Source: Nocardioides sediminis
GTDB taxonomy: Bacteria; Actinomycetota; Actinomycetes; Propionibacteriales; Nocardioidaceae
Length of the DNA: 64,000 nt
Direction: 5' to 3'
Assembly (NCBI RefSeq): GCF_003047295.1
Contig: NZ_PZYZ01000010.1
Span: 1-64,000 of the forward strand
Shown here one piece after another: positions 56,549-64,000 of this stretch (within the stretch, counting starts at the first letter, position 1; the number at the start of each line of letters is the position of its first letter). The notes beneath the pieces were generated by a model. That model had not been told where the DNA came from. It was given only the letters and a program-made list of their open reading frames with translations, and searched no databases. The position numbers were made by a program, and so were the translations under genes.

Positions 56549-57589
56549 GTGAATTCGTTGCGTCCGGTGCGGGGGAGCGCCGCCGAGGTCGTCGCCGCGC
56601 TGCGCGACTGGCTGGCCGTGATGGCCGAGCCCGTGCCGCTGGTGGTGGAGACCTCGGGCTCGACCGGGCGACCCAAGCGGGTGGAGCTCGCGCGGCACGC
56701 GGTGCTCGCCTCGGTGCACGCCTCCGCCCGTCGGCTCGGCGCGAGCGGGCAGTGGCTGCTGGCGCTGCCGCCGTCGTACGTCGCGGGGGTGCAGGTCGTC
56801 TGCCGCTCGCTGGTCGCCGGCCACGACCCGGTGGTGGTCACCGGCACCTTCGCCGACGCCCTCGCGGGTCTCCCGCACCACCGGGACGTCCCGCTCTTCA
56901 CCTCCCTGGTGCCCACCCAGCTGCACCGGCTGCTCGACGACGAGCGCGAGGCGGCGGCCCTGCGGGAGCTGCACACGGTCCTGCTCGGCGGCGGGCCGAT
57001 CGACCCCGCGCTGCGCAGGCGGGCCGAGGGCGCCGGGGTCCGCGTCGTCGCGACGTACGGCGCCAGCGAGACCGCCGGCGGCTGCGTCTACGACGGCGTC
57101 CCGCTCGACGGGGTGAGCGTCGACATCGGCGACGACGGCCGGATCCGGATCACGGGTCCGATGCTGTTCGAGGGCTACGTCGACGACCCCGGGCTCACCG
57201 CGAGCACCCTGGTCGACGGGTGGTTCCTCACCGCGGACGCCGGCCGCCTCGACGAGGACGGCCGGCTCCAGGTGCTCGGCCGGCTCGACGACGTGGTGGT
57301 CAGCGGTGGCGTCAACGTGCCGCTGCCCGCGGTCGCGCGACGCCTGCGCGAGCACGTCGAGGTCGTGCACGTCGAGGTGCTGGGCGTCCCGGACGAGGAG
57401 TGGGGCCAGCGGGTGGTCGCGTTCGTGGTCGGCTCGGTCTCCCTCGAGGTGGTGCGGGACTGGGTCGGTGAGGCCCACCCGCGCTCGTGGGCCCCCCGGC
57501 AGGTCGTCACCCTGGACGCGCTCCCGCTGCTCGGCAACGGCAAGGTCGACCGGCAGGCCCTGGTCGCGCTGGCGGAGGACGAGGCGTGA
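56549..57589 (+). CDS. menE: o-succinylbenzoate--CoA ligase (short form)
   Basis: MenE activates o-succinylbenzoate to its CoA thioester. The 346-aa protein is shorter than typical adenylate-forming enzymes but keeps ETSGSTGRPKRVEL (ATP loop), TYGASETAGGCVYDG, LTADAGRLDEDG and the catalytic lysine in LLGNGKVDRQAL. This compact form is usual in actinobacteria. GTG 56549 is fixed by a -10 at leaderless spacing. The menC GTG overlaps its stop. menB and menF are not in the window. Confidence 0.94.
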   Translation: MNSLRPVRGSAAEVVAALRDWLAVMAEPVPLVVETSGSTGRPKRVELARHAVLASVHASARRLGASGQWLLALPPSYVAGVQVVCRSLVAGHDPVVVTGTFADALAGLPHHRDVPLFTSLVPTQLHRLLDDEREAAALRELHTVLLGGGPIDPALRRRAEGAGVRVVATYGASETAGGCVYDGVPLDGVSVDIGDDGRIRITGPMLFEGYVDDPGLTASTLVDGWFLTADAGRLDEDGRLQVLGRLDDVVVSGGVNVPLPAVARRLREHVEVVHVEVLGVPDEEWGQRVVAFVVGSVSLEVVRDWVGEAHPRSWAPRQVVTLDALPLLGNGKVDRQALVALAEDEA

Positions 57590-58530
57590 TCCGGGTCTTC
57601 AGCATCCCGATGCGCACGCGCTTTCGGGGCATCACCGTCCGCGAGGGCGTGCTCCTCGAGGGACCGGCCGGCTGGGGGGAGTGGAGCCCGTTCACCGAGT
57701 ACGACGCCCCGACGGCCCGCCCCTGGCTGCGGGCCGCCGAGGAGGCCGCCGCCGGCGACTGGCCGGCCCCGCTGCGCGACGCCGTGCCGGTCAACGTCAC
57801 CGTGCCCGCCTGCGACCCCGAGCGCGCGCACGCGATCGTCACCGCCGGCGGTTGCACGACGGCCAAGGTCAAGGTCGCCGAGGCCGGCCAGGTCCTCGCC
57901 GAGGACGAGGCGCGGCTCGAGGCCGTCCGCGACGCCCTCGGTCCGGGTGGACGGGTCCGCGTCGACGCCAACGGCGGCTGGGACGTCGACGGGGCGGTCG
58001 CCGCGATCCGCCGGCTCGAGCGGGCGGCCGGCGGGCTCGAGTACGTCGAGCAGCCCTGCGCCACCGTCGAGGAGCTCGCCGCGGTACGCCGCGCCGTCGC
58101 CGTGCCCGTCGCCGCCGACGAGTCGATCCGGCGCGCCGAGGACCCCTACCGCGTGCGCGACCTCGAGGCGGCCGACGTCGCCGTGCTCAAGGTGCAGCCG
58201 CTGGGCGGGGTCCGGGCGTGCCTGCGGATCGCCGAGGACATCGGCCTGCCGGTCGTGGTCTCGAGCGCCGTGGAGTCGAGCATCGGCATCGCCGCCGGCG
58301 TGGCGCTGGCCGCGGCCCTGCCCGAGCTGCCCCACGCCTGCGGCCTGGCCACCGTCCAGCTCCTCGCCGACGACGTCGCGGTCGAGCCGCTGCTGCCGGT
58401 GGGCGGGATGCTGCCGGTGCGCACGCCGGCGGTCGACCCCGCGGCCCTCGACCGCCTGGCCGCCGACCCGGACCGGGTGGCGTGGTGGGAGCAGCGCCTC
58501 GCCGCGGTGCGGCAGGATCGTCCGTCGTGA
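57586..58530 (+). CDS. menC: o-succinylbenzoate synthase
   Basis: MenC dehydrates SHCHC to o-succinylbenzoate. The 314-aa enolase-superfamily enzyme has the catalytic lysine in AKVKVAE, metal ligands in VDANGGWDV, EYVEQP and AADES, and the second lysine in LKVQPLGG. The N-terminus starts MIRVFSIPM. GTG 57586 overlaps the menE stop; its own stop overlaps menD. Confidence 0.95.
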   Translation: MIRVFSIPMRTRFRGITVREGVLLEGPAGWGEWSPFTEYDAPTARPWLRAAEEAAAGDWPAPLRDAVPVNVTVPACDPERAHAIVTAGGCTTAKVKVAEAGQVLAEDEARLEAVRDALGPGGRVRVDANGGWDVDGAVAAIRRLERAAGGLEYVEQPCATVEELAAVRRAVAVPVAADESIRRAEDPYRVRDLEAADVAVLKVQPLGGVRACLRIAEDIGLPVVVSSAVESSIGIAAGVALAAALPELPHACGLATVQLLADDVAVEPLLPVGGMLPVRTPAVDPAALDRLAADPDRVAWWEQRLAAVRQDRPS

Positions 58531-60110
58531 ACCCGTCGACCGCCCTGGCCCGCGACGTCGTCTCGGCCCTGCTCGCCACCGGTGTCCGCGAGGTCGTGCT
58601 CTGCCCCGGCTCGCGCAACGCCCCGCTGTCCTTCGCCGTGCACGACGCCGCCCGCGCCGGCCTGCTGCGCCTTCACACCCGGGTCGACGAGCGGACCGCG
58701 GGCTTCCTGGCCCTCGGCCTGACCAAGGTGGGCGCCCGGGCGGCGGTGGTGTGCACCTCGGGGACCGCGGTCGCCAACCTGCTGCCCGCCGTGATGGAGG
58801 CGGCGCACGCCGGGCTGGACCTGGTGGTGGTCACCGCGGACCGGCCCGCGCGCGTGCGCGGCACCGGCGCCAACCAGTCGACCGACCAGGTCGGCGTCTT
58901 CGGCGTTTTCGCGGCGACCAGGGCGCTCGAGGCGGGCGACGACGTCGCGGTCCCGCGTCCGGGAGGACCGGTCCACCTCAACGTCCACCTCGAGGAGCCC
59001 TTGGTGCCCGACGGTCCGTGGGCCGACGTGGCCGTGGACTCGGCAGAGGTGACCTGGCGCGACGAGCACGTGGAGTCCGTCGAGCTCGGGACCGGCCCCC
59101 GCACGGTCGTGGTGGCCGGGGACGACGCCGGGCCGCCCGCCCGGGTGCTGGCCCAGGAGGCCGGCTGGCCGCTGCTGGCCGAGCCGACCAGCGGCTCGCG
59201 CACCGGTGACCACGCGATCCGCACCTACCGGCTGCTGCTCTGCAGCGACCTGGGCGAGCGCATCGAGCGGGTCGTCGTCGCCGGGCACCCGACCCTGTCC
59301 CGACCGGTCGCCCGGCTGCTCGCTCGCGAGGACGTCGAGGTCGTCTCGCTGCGCTCGCGCGGCTTCTGGTCCGCCCGGCCGTTCCCGGTCGCCGTCGAGG
59401 CCGACCGGCTCACCGCGGCCCCCGGCGACCCCGGCTGGCTGGCGGAGTGGCGCGAGGCCGACCGCTCGGTGGGCCGCCAGCTCGACCGGCTGCTCGCGGC
59501 CGAGCCGGACCTCACGCCGTACGAGGTCGCCGGTGCGGTCAGCCGTGCCCTGCCGCCCGGCGGACTGCTGCACGTCGGCGCCTCGAGCCCGATCCGCGAC
59601 CTGGACCTGATGGTCGCGCCGTACGCCGTCGGCGACCGCCGCAAGGTGATCGCCAACCGCGGGCTGGCCGGCATCGACGGGACCGTCTCGACCGCCGTCG
59701 GCGCCGCCCTCGGCAGACCGCGCAGCACGCGTGCGCTGGCGCTGATGGGCGACGTGACGTTCGTGCACGACATGACGGGGCTGGTGCTCGGTCCCCGCGA
59801 GGAGCGGCCCGACCTGACGATCGTGGTCGTCAACGACAACGGCGGCTCGATCTTCGCCATGCTCGAGCAGGGGGCCGAGAACTACCGCGAGTCCTTCGAC
59901 ACCCTCTTCGGGACACCCCACGACGTCGACCTGGCCAGCCTGTGCGCCGCCACCCGCACGCCCCATCTGCGGGTGTCCAGCCTGCCCGAGCTCGAGCATG
60001 CGCTGGCCTCGCCTAACGGCGGCACCGAGGTGGTCGAGGCCGTCGTGCGTCGCGACAACCGTCGGGACCTCGACCTGCGGATCCGCGCGCTCCGACCGGT
60101 CTCTCGCTGA
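58527..60110 (+). CDS. menD: SEPHCHC synthase (MenD), ThDP-dependent
   Basis: MenD joins 2-oxoglutarate, decarboxylated with thiamine diphosphate, to isochorismate. The 527-aa protein has CPGSRNAPLSFA, the ThDP-activating Glu in RVDERTAGFLALG, TSGTAVANLLPAV and the C-terminal ThDP/metal motif GDVTFVHD...VVNDNGGSIF. GTG 58527 overlaps the menC stop. The last 98 bases overlap the 3' end of the convergent gene at 60013. Confidence 0.96.
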   Translation: MNPSTALARDVVSALLATGVREVVLCPGSRNAPLSFAVHDAARAGLLRLHTRVDERTAGFLALGLTKVGARAAVVCTSGTAVANLLPAVMEAAHAGLDLVVVTADRPARVRGTGANQSTDQVGVFGVFAATRALEAGDDVAVPRPGGPVHLNVHLEEPLVPDGPWADVAVDSAEVTWRDEHVESVELGTGPRTVVVAGDDAGPPARVLAQEAGWPLLAEPTSGSRTGDHAIRTYRLLLCSDLGERIERVVVAGHPTLSRPVARLLAREDVEVVSLRSRGFWSARPFPVAVEADRLTAAPGDPGWLAEWREADRSVGRQLDRLLAAEPDLTPYEVAGAVSRALPPGGLLHVGASSPIRDLDLMVAPYAVGDRRKVIANRGLAGIDGTVSTAVGAALGRPRSTRALALMGDVTFVHDMTGLVLGPREERPDLTIVVVNDNGGSIFAMLEQGAENYRESFDTLFGTPHDVDLASLCAATRTPHLRVSSLPELEHALASPNGGTEVVEAVVRRDNRRDLDLRIRALRPVSR

Positions 60111-61707
60111 AGGTCGTCCCGAGCAGCGCGGGAGAGCCCTCGTCGGGCAGGTGCACGAGCCCCACGGCCAGCTCCTCGACCCCCAGCGTCCCGCCGTCGG
60201 CGGACCGGAGGGCGGCGTACGGCGGGTTCCACCGCACCGCGAGGTCGGGCCGGCCGCGGAGGCGGGTGACGACCCGGAGCGCCACCACCGCGAGGTGCCC
60301 GCCGGCCACCGCGACGACCCGCACCGGCGCGTCCTCGGCCCGTGCCTCGACCTCCCAGCCGCGGAAGATCGCCCGCGCGCCGAGGTCGGCCATCGCCCGG
60401 CGCCACTCGCGGGTGGCGTCGTCGACCCGCACGCCGTCCCCGCTGCCGTCGGCCAGGAACCCGCCCCAGGCCTCGCGGGCCGCGGCGGCCGCGTCGAGCA
60501 CCCGGCGGCCGGGCAGCGGCCCGGGACGGGCGGCCTCCGGGAGGTCGCCGATGACGTGCGTGCGGGCCTCCACCAGCCAGGGCGAGGTCACCGAGTCGCG
60601 CACCACCACGTGCACCTCGGGGTCACCGCCCAGCGGGCGCGCCGCGACCAGGGCCCACATCGGGTAGGAGTCGAAGCGGGCCGCGAAGACCCGCAGCCCG
60701 GTGTGCCGGGGTGCCGGCCCGCGGCCGAGCCCCATGGTGCGGCGCGCGGCCGCCTCCCACCGGTCCACCGCGAGCGCCAGCCCGCGGTCGGCGGCCCGCC
60801 ACGGGCCGTCACGCCACTCCGGGGGGCCCGCCGCCCGGACCGCCCGGGCCCTCCGCCGGTCGTACGACGCGTAGAGCTGCGGCAGGTCGCCCGCGGTGAG
60901 CGCCACCTTGGTGCGCGCGAGGGTGGCGGCCTCCGCGGTGGACGGCCGCGGGACCTCCGGGACCGTGCACCCGGTCGCCAGCAGGACGGCGGCCAGGGGC
61001 GCGGCGGCGGAGCGGCTGCGACGCCTGGGGCGTTCGGCCCGGCGGGCCCCGCCGCGGCCGGGAACGGCCTCGCCGCCCGAGCCGGGCGACCGTCGCGACC
61101 TCCGGGGTCGGCGGGGTCGGCGGGGTCGCCGGGGCCGCCGGGGGCGCAGCAGCTCGACCGCCAGCACCAGCAGCAGCAGGCCGACGCCCGCGACCGCCAG
61201 CGCGGCCGCGTACGTCCCCTCGACGGTCACGCCGAACGAGACGGTGGTCGGCCCGGTGCCGCCGAGCGGGGCGATCACCCACTGGGCGGCCGAGGTGCTG
61301 CGGTCCAGCCCGAGCTCCTGCGGCCCGGCGCCGCTCATCGCGCGCGTCCAGAAGTCGACGTCCTCGGGGTGGGCGGGGGCGCCGCGACCGGTCTCGCGGG
61401 CGACCACCCCCTCCGGGGTCACCCCCTCGAGGCGCACGCGCGTCGAGTCGCCGACCCAGTCCGCCACGTCGACCGGGTGCGCCGTGCCGATGAAGACGCC
61501 CTGCGGGGCCTGCGCCCGCAGCGTCACCGTCATCCCGTCCCAGGCCAGCAGGTCGGGGGCGGTGAGGACGGGACGGCCGTCCGCGCCGAGCTCGGCGGGC
61601 CGGTTGAAGACCGTGTCGTCGGAGCCGACGTACGCCGCCGCGCCCACGCCACCGAGGAGGAACACCAGACCGAGGAGGCCCAGCACGATCCTCCCGAGTC
61701 GACGCAC
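60013..61707 (-). CDS. Composite two-helix membrane / lipoprotein-like protein
   Basis: The 564-aa frame joins two units. Residues 1-190 have a TM helix (RIVLGLLGLVFLLGGVGAAAYV), an extracytoplasmic domain, and a second helix (AALAVAGVGLLLLVLAVELL). An Arg/Pro tract, encoded by a 9-bp tandem repeat (about 61102-61146), follows. Near residue 250 comes a second signal-like stretch APLAAVLLATGC with a lipobox-type cysteine, then about 310 residues of soluble domain. No ATG or GTG is available at that internal point. It may be a true fusion or a join created in the repeat. The 3' end overlaps menD. Function unknown. Confidence 0.7.
   Translation of the reverse strand: MRRLGRIVLGLLGLVFLLGGVGAAAYVGSDDTVFNRPAELGADGRPVLTAPDLLAWDGMTVTLRAQAPQGVFIGTAHPVDVADWVGDSTRVRLEGVTPEGVVARETGRGAPAHPEDVDFWTRAMSGAGPQELGLDRSTSAAQWVIAPLGGTGPTTVSFGVTVEGTYAAALAVAGVGLLLLVLAVELLRPRRPRRPRRPRRPRRSRRSPGSGGEAVPGRGGARRAERPRRRSRSAAAPLAAVLLATGCTVPEVPRPSTAEAATLARTKVALTAGDLPQLYASYDRRRARAVRAAGPPEWRDGPWRAADRGLALAVDRWEAAARRTMGLGRGPAPRHTGLRVFAARFDSYPMWALVAARPLGGDPEVHVVVRDSVTSPWLVEARTHVIGDLPEAARPGPLPGRRVLDAAAAAREAWGGFLADGSGDGVRVDDATREWRRAMADLGARAIFRGWEVEARAEDAPVRVVAVAGGHLAVVALRVVTRLRGRPDLAVRWNPPYAALRSADGGTLGVEELAVGLVHLPDEGSPALLGTTFSERPVGARGSAGRGPDGCRDARRPRPPRCRR
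61102..61146 (-). repeat. 9-bp tandem repeat encoding an Arg-Arg-Pro tract
   Basis: About five units of CGGGGTCGG-type sequence encode the RRP repeats that join the two halves of the composite protein. Repeats of this kind are prone to slippage. Confidence 0.7.
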
Positions 61708-61839
61708 GCGGCGATCATCCCAGCCGCTCGGGGTGCCGGTGCCTGCGGGTGGAGATCGCCATGCTGGTCGTCGTCCCGGTGGTCGTGGTCCCGGTGGTCG
61801 TGGTCCGGCCGGCTGGGCCCGCGTCGCACGCCGAGATGC

Positions 61840-61879
61840 GACGACGCGCCGTCCCGCCGGAGCGGGACGACGCGTCGTC
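61840..61879 (-). terminator. Strong hairpin after the GH16 gene
   Basis: An 18-bp stem with one mismatch (left arm GACGACGCGCCGTCCCGC) and a CGGA loop lies 37 bases past the GH16 stop. The remainder of the 208-base gap holds a 15-bp duplicated GTCCCGGTGGTCGTG unit (about 61775-61805) and nothing else recognisable. Confidence 0.75.
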
Positions 61880-61915
61880 AGTGGTGCTGGGACCGACGGC
61901 CTGGTGGCCGGACGG

Positions 61916-63133
61916 TCAGGCCTGCCAGACCCGGATCCAGTCGACGTTCATCGTCTGGGGCAGCTTGCTGTCACGGCCGATCTTGGAGATCTCGTAGTCC
62001 GAGGCGAGCATGCTCAGGATCGGGTACTGCGGCTGGCCGGAGACGCCGACCTTGGTGCGGAAGGTCTCCTGGCCGTCGATGCGGAAGATGTAGACCTTGG
62101 GGGTCCACTCGACCGAGAACACGTGGTAGTTCTTCGACCAGCCGTCGCGCTTGTTGGCGAGGAACGAGCGGGAGTCCTTGATCCAGGAGCCGGTCTTGAC
62201 GCCCTGGCCCTTCTTGTTCTTCGAGTAGACGAAGGACGTGAGGCCACCCTCGGGGTGCTTGTCGCCGAAGTACTCGATGACGTCGATCTCGGCGCCGGTC
62301 AGGCGCGGGTCGGTGGCACCGTCGACGCTGGTGGCCGGCTGCATCCAGAACGCGCCGTGCTGGCCGCGGCTCTTCTGGAACTTGATGCGGGCGGCGGCGA
62401 AGCCGTACTTGAAGGAGAACGCGCCCTGCGTGCCGATGTGGCCGTTGAGGCGGTAGGCGTACTTGCCGGTGGACTTGCCGTCCTTCTTGGCGTTGCACTT
62501 CCCGGACCGGCTGGTGTCCTTGATGACGCTCAGGCGCGCGGTGCCGCCGCCGACCTTGACGGCGCGGGGGTCACCCTTGGAGCACGCGCGCAGGCTCTCC
62601 GGCTCGTAGGTCGTGCCGCGGTGGTTCCAGACCGCGTCCAGGCTGCTGCCCGAGAACTCGTCGGTCCAGGTCGGGGTGAGCCAGCGCTCGGTGCTCTCGG
62701 GCTTGCTCTTGCCGCCCTTGGCGCCCTTGAACGGCGTCGCGACGGCGCGGTAGGTCAGCGCCTCGCCGCCCTTGGAGATCGGGGCGCCGAACTCCGCGCG
62801 GCCCTTCTTGTTGAGCTTGGTCTTCTTGACCGTCTTCCACTTGCTGCCCTTCTTCACCTGGAGGGCGACGGGGCGACCGACCTTGGCCGGCTTGACGGTG
62901 GCGGTGAGGCCGGCCTTGGCCGAGTTGGCCGATCCGGGGCGCTTGCCCTGCGCGACGATCTGCGGCATGGCCTGCAGCTTGATGCGGGTCTTCTTGGCCC
63001 GACGCTCGCTCACGGAGGTCGAGACGGAGTCGGAGGTGTCGGCGCTCGTCGAGCTGGTCTGCGTGACCATCAGCAACGAGGCGGGCATCAGCAGCGCGAG
63101 CAGGCTTCCTGCCAGGGCGCGGCGTCCAGACAT
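61916..63133 (-). CDS. Secreted glycoside hydrolase family 16 protein
   Basis: The 405-aa protein has a signal peptide (GRRALAGSLLALLMPASLLMV), a Lys-rich beta-sandwich-like domain (about 50-135), and a GH16 catalytic domain (about 155-405) with the signature EIDVIE at 282-287, whose two Glu are nucleophile and acid/base. Conserved FWMQP and YHVFSVEWTP flank it. It probably cleaves beta-1,3- or related glucans outside the cell. ATG 63133 is used; ATG 63145, four codons upstream, is equally possible. TAAGGT near 63200 on the minus strand is a weak -10 candidate. Confidence 0.92.
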   Translation of the reverse strand: MSGRRALAGSLLALLMPASLLMVTQTSSTSADTSDSVSTSVSERRAKKTRIKLQAMPQIVAQGKRPGSANSAKAGLTATVKPAKVGRPVALQVKKGSKWKTVKKTKLNKKGRAEFGAPISKGGEALTYRAVATPFKGAKGGKSKPESTERWLTPTWTDEFSGSSLDAVWNHRGTTYEPESLRACSKGDPRAVKVGGGTARLSVIKDTSRSGKCNAKKDGKSTGKYAYRLNGHIGTQGAFSFKYGFAAARIKFQKSRGQHGAFWMQPATSVDGATDPRLTGAEIDVIEYFGDKHPEGGLTSFVYSKNKKGQGVKTGSWIKDSRSFLANKRDGWSKNYHVFSVEWTPKVYIFRIDGQETFRTKVGVSGQPQYPILSMLASDYEISKIGRDSKLPQTMNVDWIRVWQA

Positions 63134-63267
63134 GGGATCTCTCATTCGATCGGGTGCGGTTGACGTTCCCCCACTGCACTCGAGGGCGTGCACACCTTAA
63201 CTTTGATTGCCTGATCCCCAGCATCGAACCGCTCGATCGCTCCCTGTCGGGAGCCTCCGCCGGCACC

Positions 63268-63273
63268 TAGGGT
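63268..63273 (+). promoter_or_regulatory. -10 hexamer TAGGGT for the MBL-fold gene
   Basis: TAGGGT lies 7 bases before ATG 63281 and supports that start over a GTG three codons upstream, which overlaps the hexamer. Confidence 0.55.
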
Positions 63274-63280
63274 GGACGGC

Positions 63281-63916
63281 ATGCGGATCACGAAGTTCGG
63301 GCACGCCTGCGTACGCATCGAACACGACGGCGCCGTCGTCGTCCTGGACCCGGGGGTCTTCAGCGAGCCGGAGGCGCTCGACGGCGCGACCGGCGTCCTG
63401 ATCACGCACGAGCACCCCGACCACGTGCACGCCGACCTCCTCCGTGGCTCGGACGCACCGATCTGGACGATCGAGTCCGTGGCCCGCCTGCTGCGGGAGC
63501 AGGCGGGCGACGTCGGCGAGCGGGTGAGCGTCGTCCACCCCGGTGACCGGCTCGACCTCTCCGGCCTGCCGGTCGAGGTGGTCGGGGACAAGCACGCCGT
63601 CATCCACCCCGACTACGACCGCATCGACAACTCCGGGTACGTCGTGACCGTCGGCGACGCGGCCGTCTACCACCCCGGTGACTCCCTCACCGCCCCGGGG
63701 AGGCCGGTCGACGTGCTGCTGGCGCCGATGAGCGCGCCGTGGCTCAAGGTCAGCGAGGCGATCGACTTCGTCCGCGAGGTGGGCGCGCCGCGCTCATTGG
63801 GGATCCACGACAAGGTCTACAGCGAGATCGGGCTCGGCATGGTCGCGACCCACATGGGCAACCTGCTGCCGGAGGGCCAGGAGTTCCTCCGCCGGGAGCC
63901 CGGCGAGGACCTCTGA
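63281..63916 (+). CDS. MBL-fold metallo-hydrolase (UlaG-like)
   Basis: The 211-aa protein has the metal-binding HxHxDH motif as HEHPDH at residues 43-48, LDPG before it, and later metal ligands in YHPGDS and GIHDKVYS. The compact size and FGHACVRIEHDG start are typical of the L-ascorbate-6-phosphate-lactonase-like branch of MBL proteins. The substrate is unknown. It is divergent from the GH16 gene and reads toward a convergent gene cut by the window edge. Confidence 0.92.
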   Translation: MRITKFGHACVRIEHDGAVVVLDPGVFSEPEALDGATGVLITHEHPDHVHADLLRGSDAPIWTIESVARLLREQAGDVGERVSVVHPGDRLDLSGLPVEVVGDKHAVIHPDYDRIDNSGYVVTVGDAAVYHPGDSLTAPGRPVDVLLAPMSAPWLKVSEAIDFVREVGAPRSLGIHDKVYSEIGLGMVATHMGNLLPEGQEFLRREPGEDL

Positions 63917-63917
63917 C

Positions 63918-64000
63918 TCAGATCTGGCCCGAGAGGGCGTCGCGCACCGGGACGAACTTGGCCTGCGACTCGGCGAGCTCGGCCTCCGGGTCGGAGCTGC
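63918..64000 (-). CDS. 3' end of an unidentified gene (truncated by window edge)
   Basis: The minus strand is open from the window end to TGA at 63918-63920 and encodes about 26 residues ending FVPVRDALSGQI. The codons end mostly in G or C. The stop lies one base from that of the MBL gene. No family can be named from this tail. Confidence 0.55.
   Translation of the reverse strand, partial: SSDPEAELAESQAKFVPVRDALSGQI

Noticed and set aside
61749..61997. 82-codon plus-strand frame with a Val/Pro-rich start
   Set aside because: The Val/Pro repeat comes from a 15-bp tandem duplication; the rest crosses the GH16 terminator and the GH16 3' end. No promoter or ribosome-binding site is seen.

Overview
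The window is high-GC, almost gapless actinobacterial chromosome. Gene content, strong G/C third-position bias, GTG starts and protein sequences suggest a Nocardioides-like member of the Propionibacteriales. That assignment is from memory of such genomes and was not tested. I see no rRNA, tRNA, insertion sequence, prophage or CRISPR array, and no stretch above 300 bases lacks a gene.

Layout. 0-3.4 kb: the end of a glycan-type cluster (two family-2 glycosyltransferases and a sulfotransferase). 3.5-9.2 kb: a tightly coupled cofactor operon, DUF2520-panC-panD-nadB-nadC-coaX, joining CoA and NAD synthesis; both branches start from aspartate. 9.3-17.2 kb: lsr2, clpC, mutY, a membrane protein, disA and radA (nucleoid, proteolysis and genome maintenance). 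17.2-28.5 kb: a LacI regulator, a methyltransferase, a VOC protein, a Cys-rich protein back to back with ppx/gppA, a TIM-barrel isomerase, a TetR/ABC exporter set, proline dehydrogenase with proC, and an AcuC-like deacetylase. 28.6-34.6 kb: an HTH protein, a 33-aa basic ribosomal-type peptide, an SDR protein, an acyltransferase, and a BldN-like sigma factor with a membrane DUF5667 protein and a HAD phosphatase. 34.6-42.3 kb: an acyl-CoA synthetase, a glutaredoxin-like protein, and rex-hemA-hemC-hemD-hemB. 42.3-51.7 kb: secreted and cell-wall proteins, hemL, and the system II cytochrome c maturation set (TlpA-like, CcdA, ResB, CcsB). 51.7-54 kb: an Eis-like acetyltransferase and an ArsR/SRPBCC pair. 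54-60.1 kb: menA, an MFS transporter, and menE-menC-menD. 60-64 kb: a composite membrane protein, a secreted GH16 enzyme, an MBL-fold hydrolase and a cut gene.

From 29 to 60 kb the genes form one theme: redox sensing (Rex), heme, cytochrome c assembly and menaquinone. From memory, gene order resembles two M. tuberculosis segments (around Rv3603c-Rv3585 and Rv0495c-Rv0555) and the Streptomyces hem-rex-bldN neighbourhood.

Two structural themes recur. Many transcription units have a TAnnnT hexamer 6-8 bases before the start codon, which implies leaderless mRNAs. Within operons, cistrons overlap by ATGA, GTGA or TGATG. The window also holds several readable candidate operators (Rex, ArsR, ClgR-like, MtrA-like, TetR-like) and a small family of 65-66 bp palindromic intergenic elements that I do not recognise.
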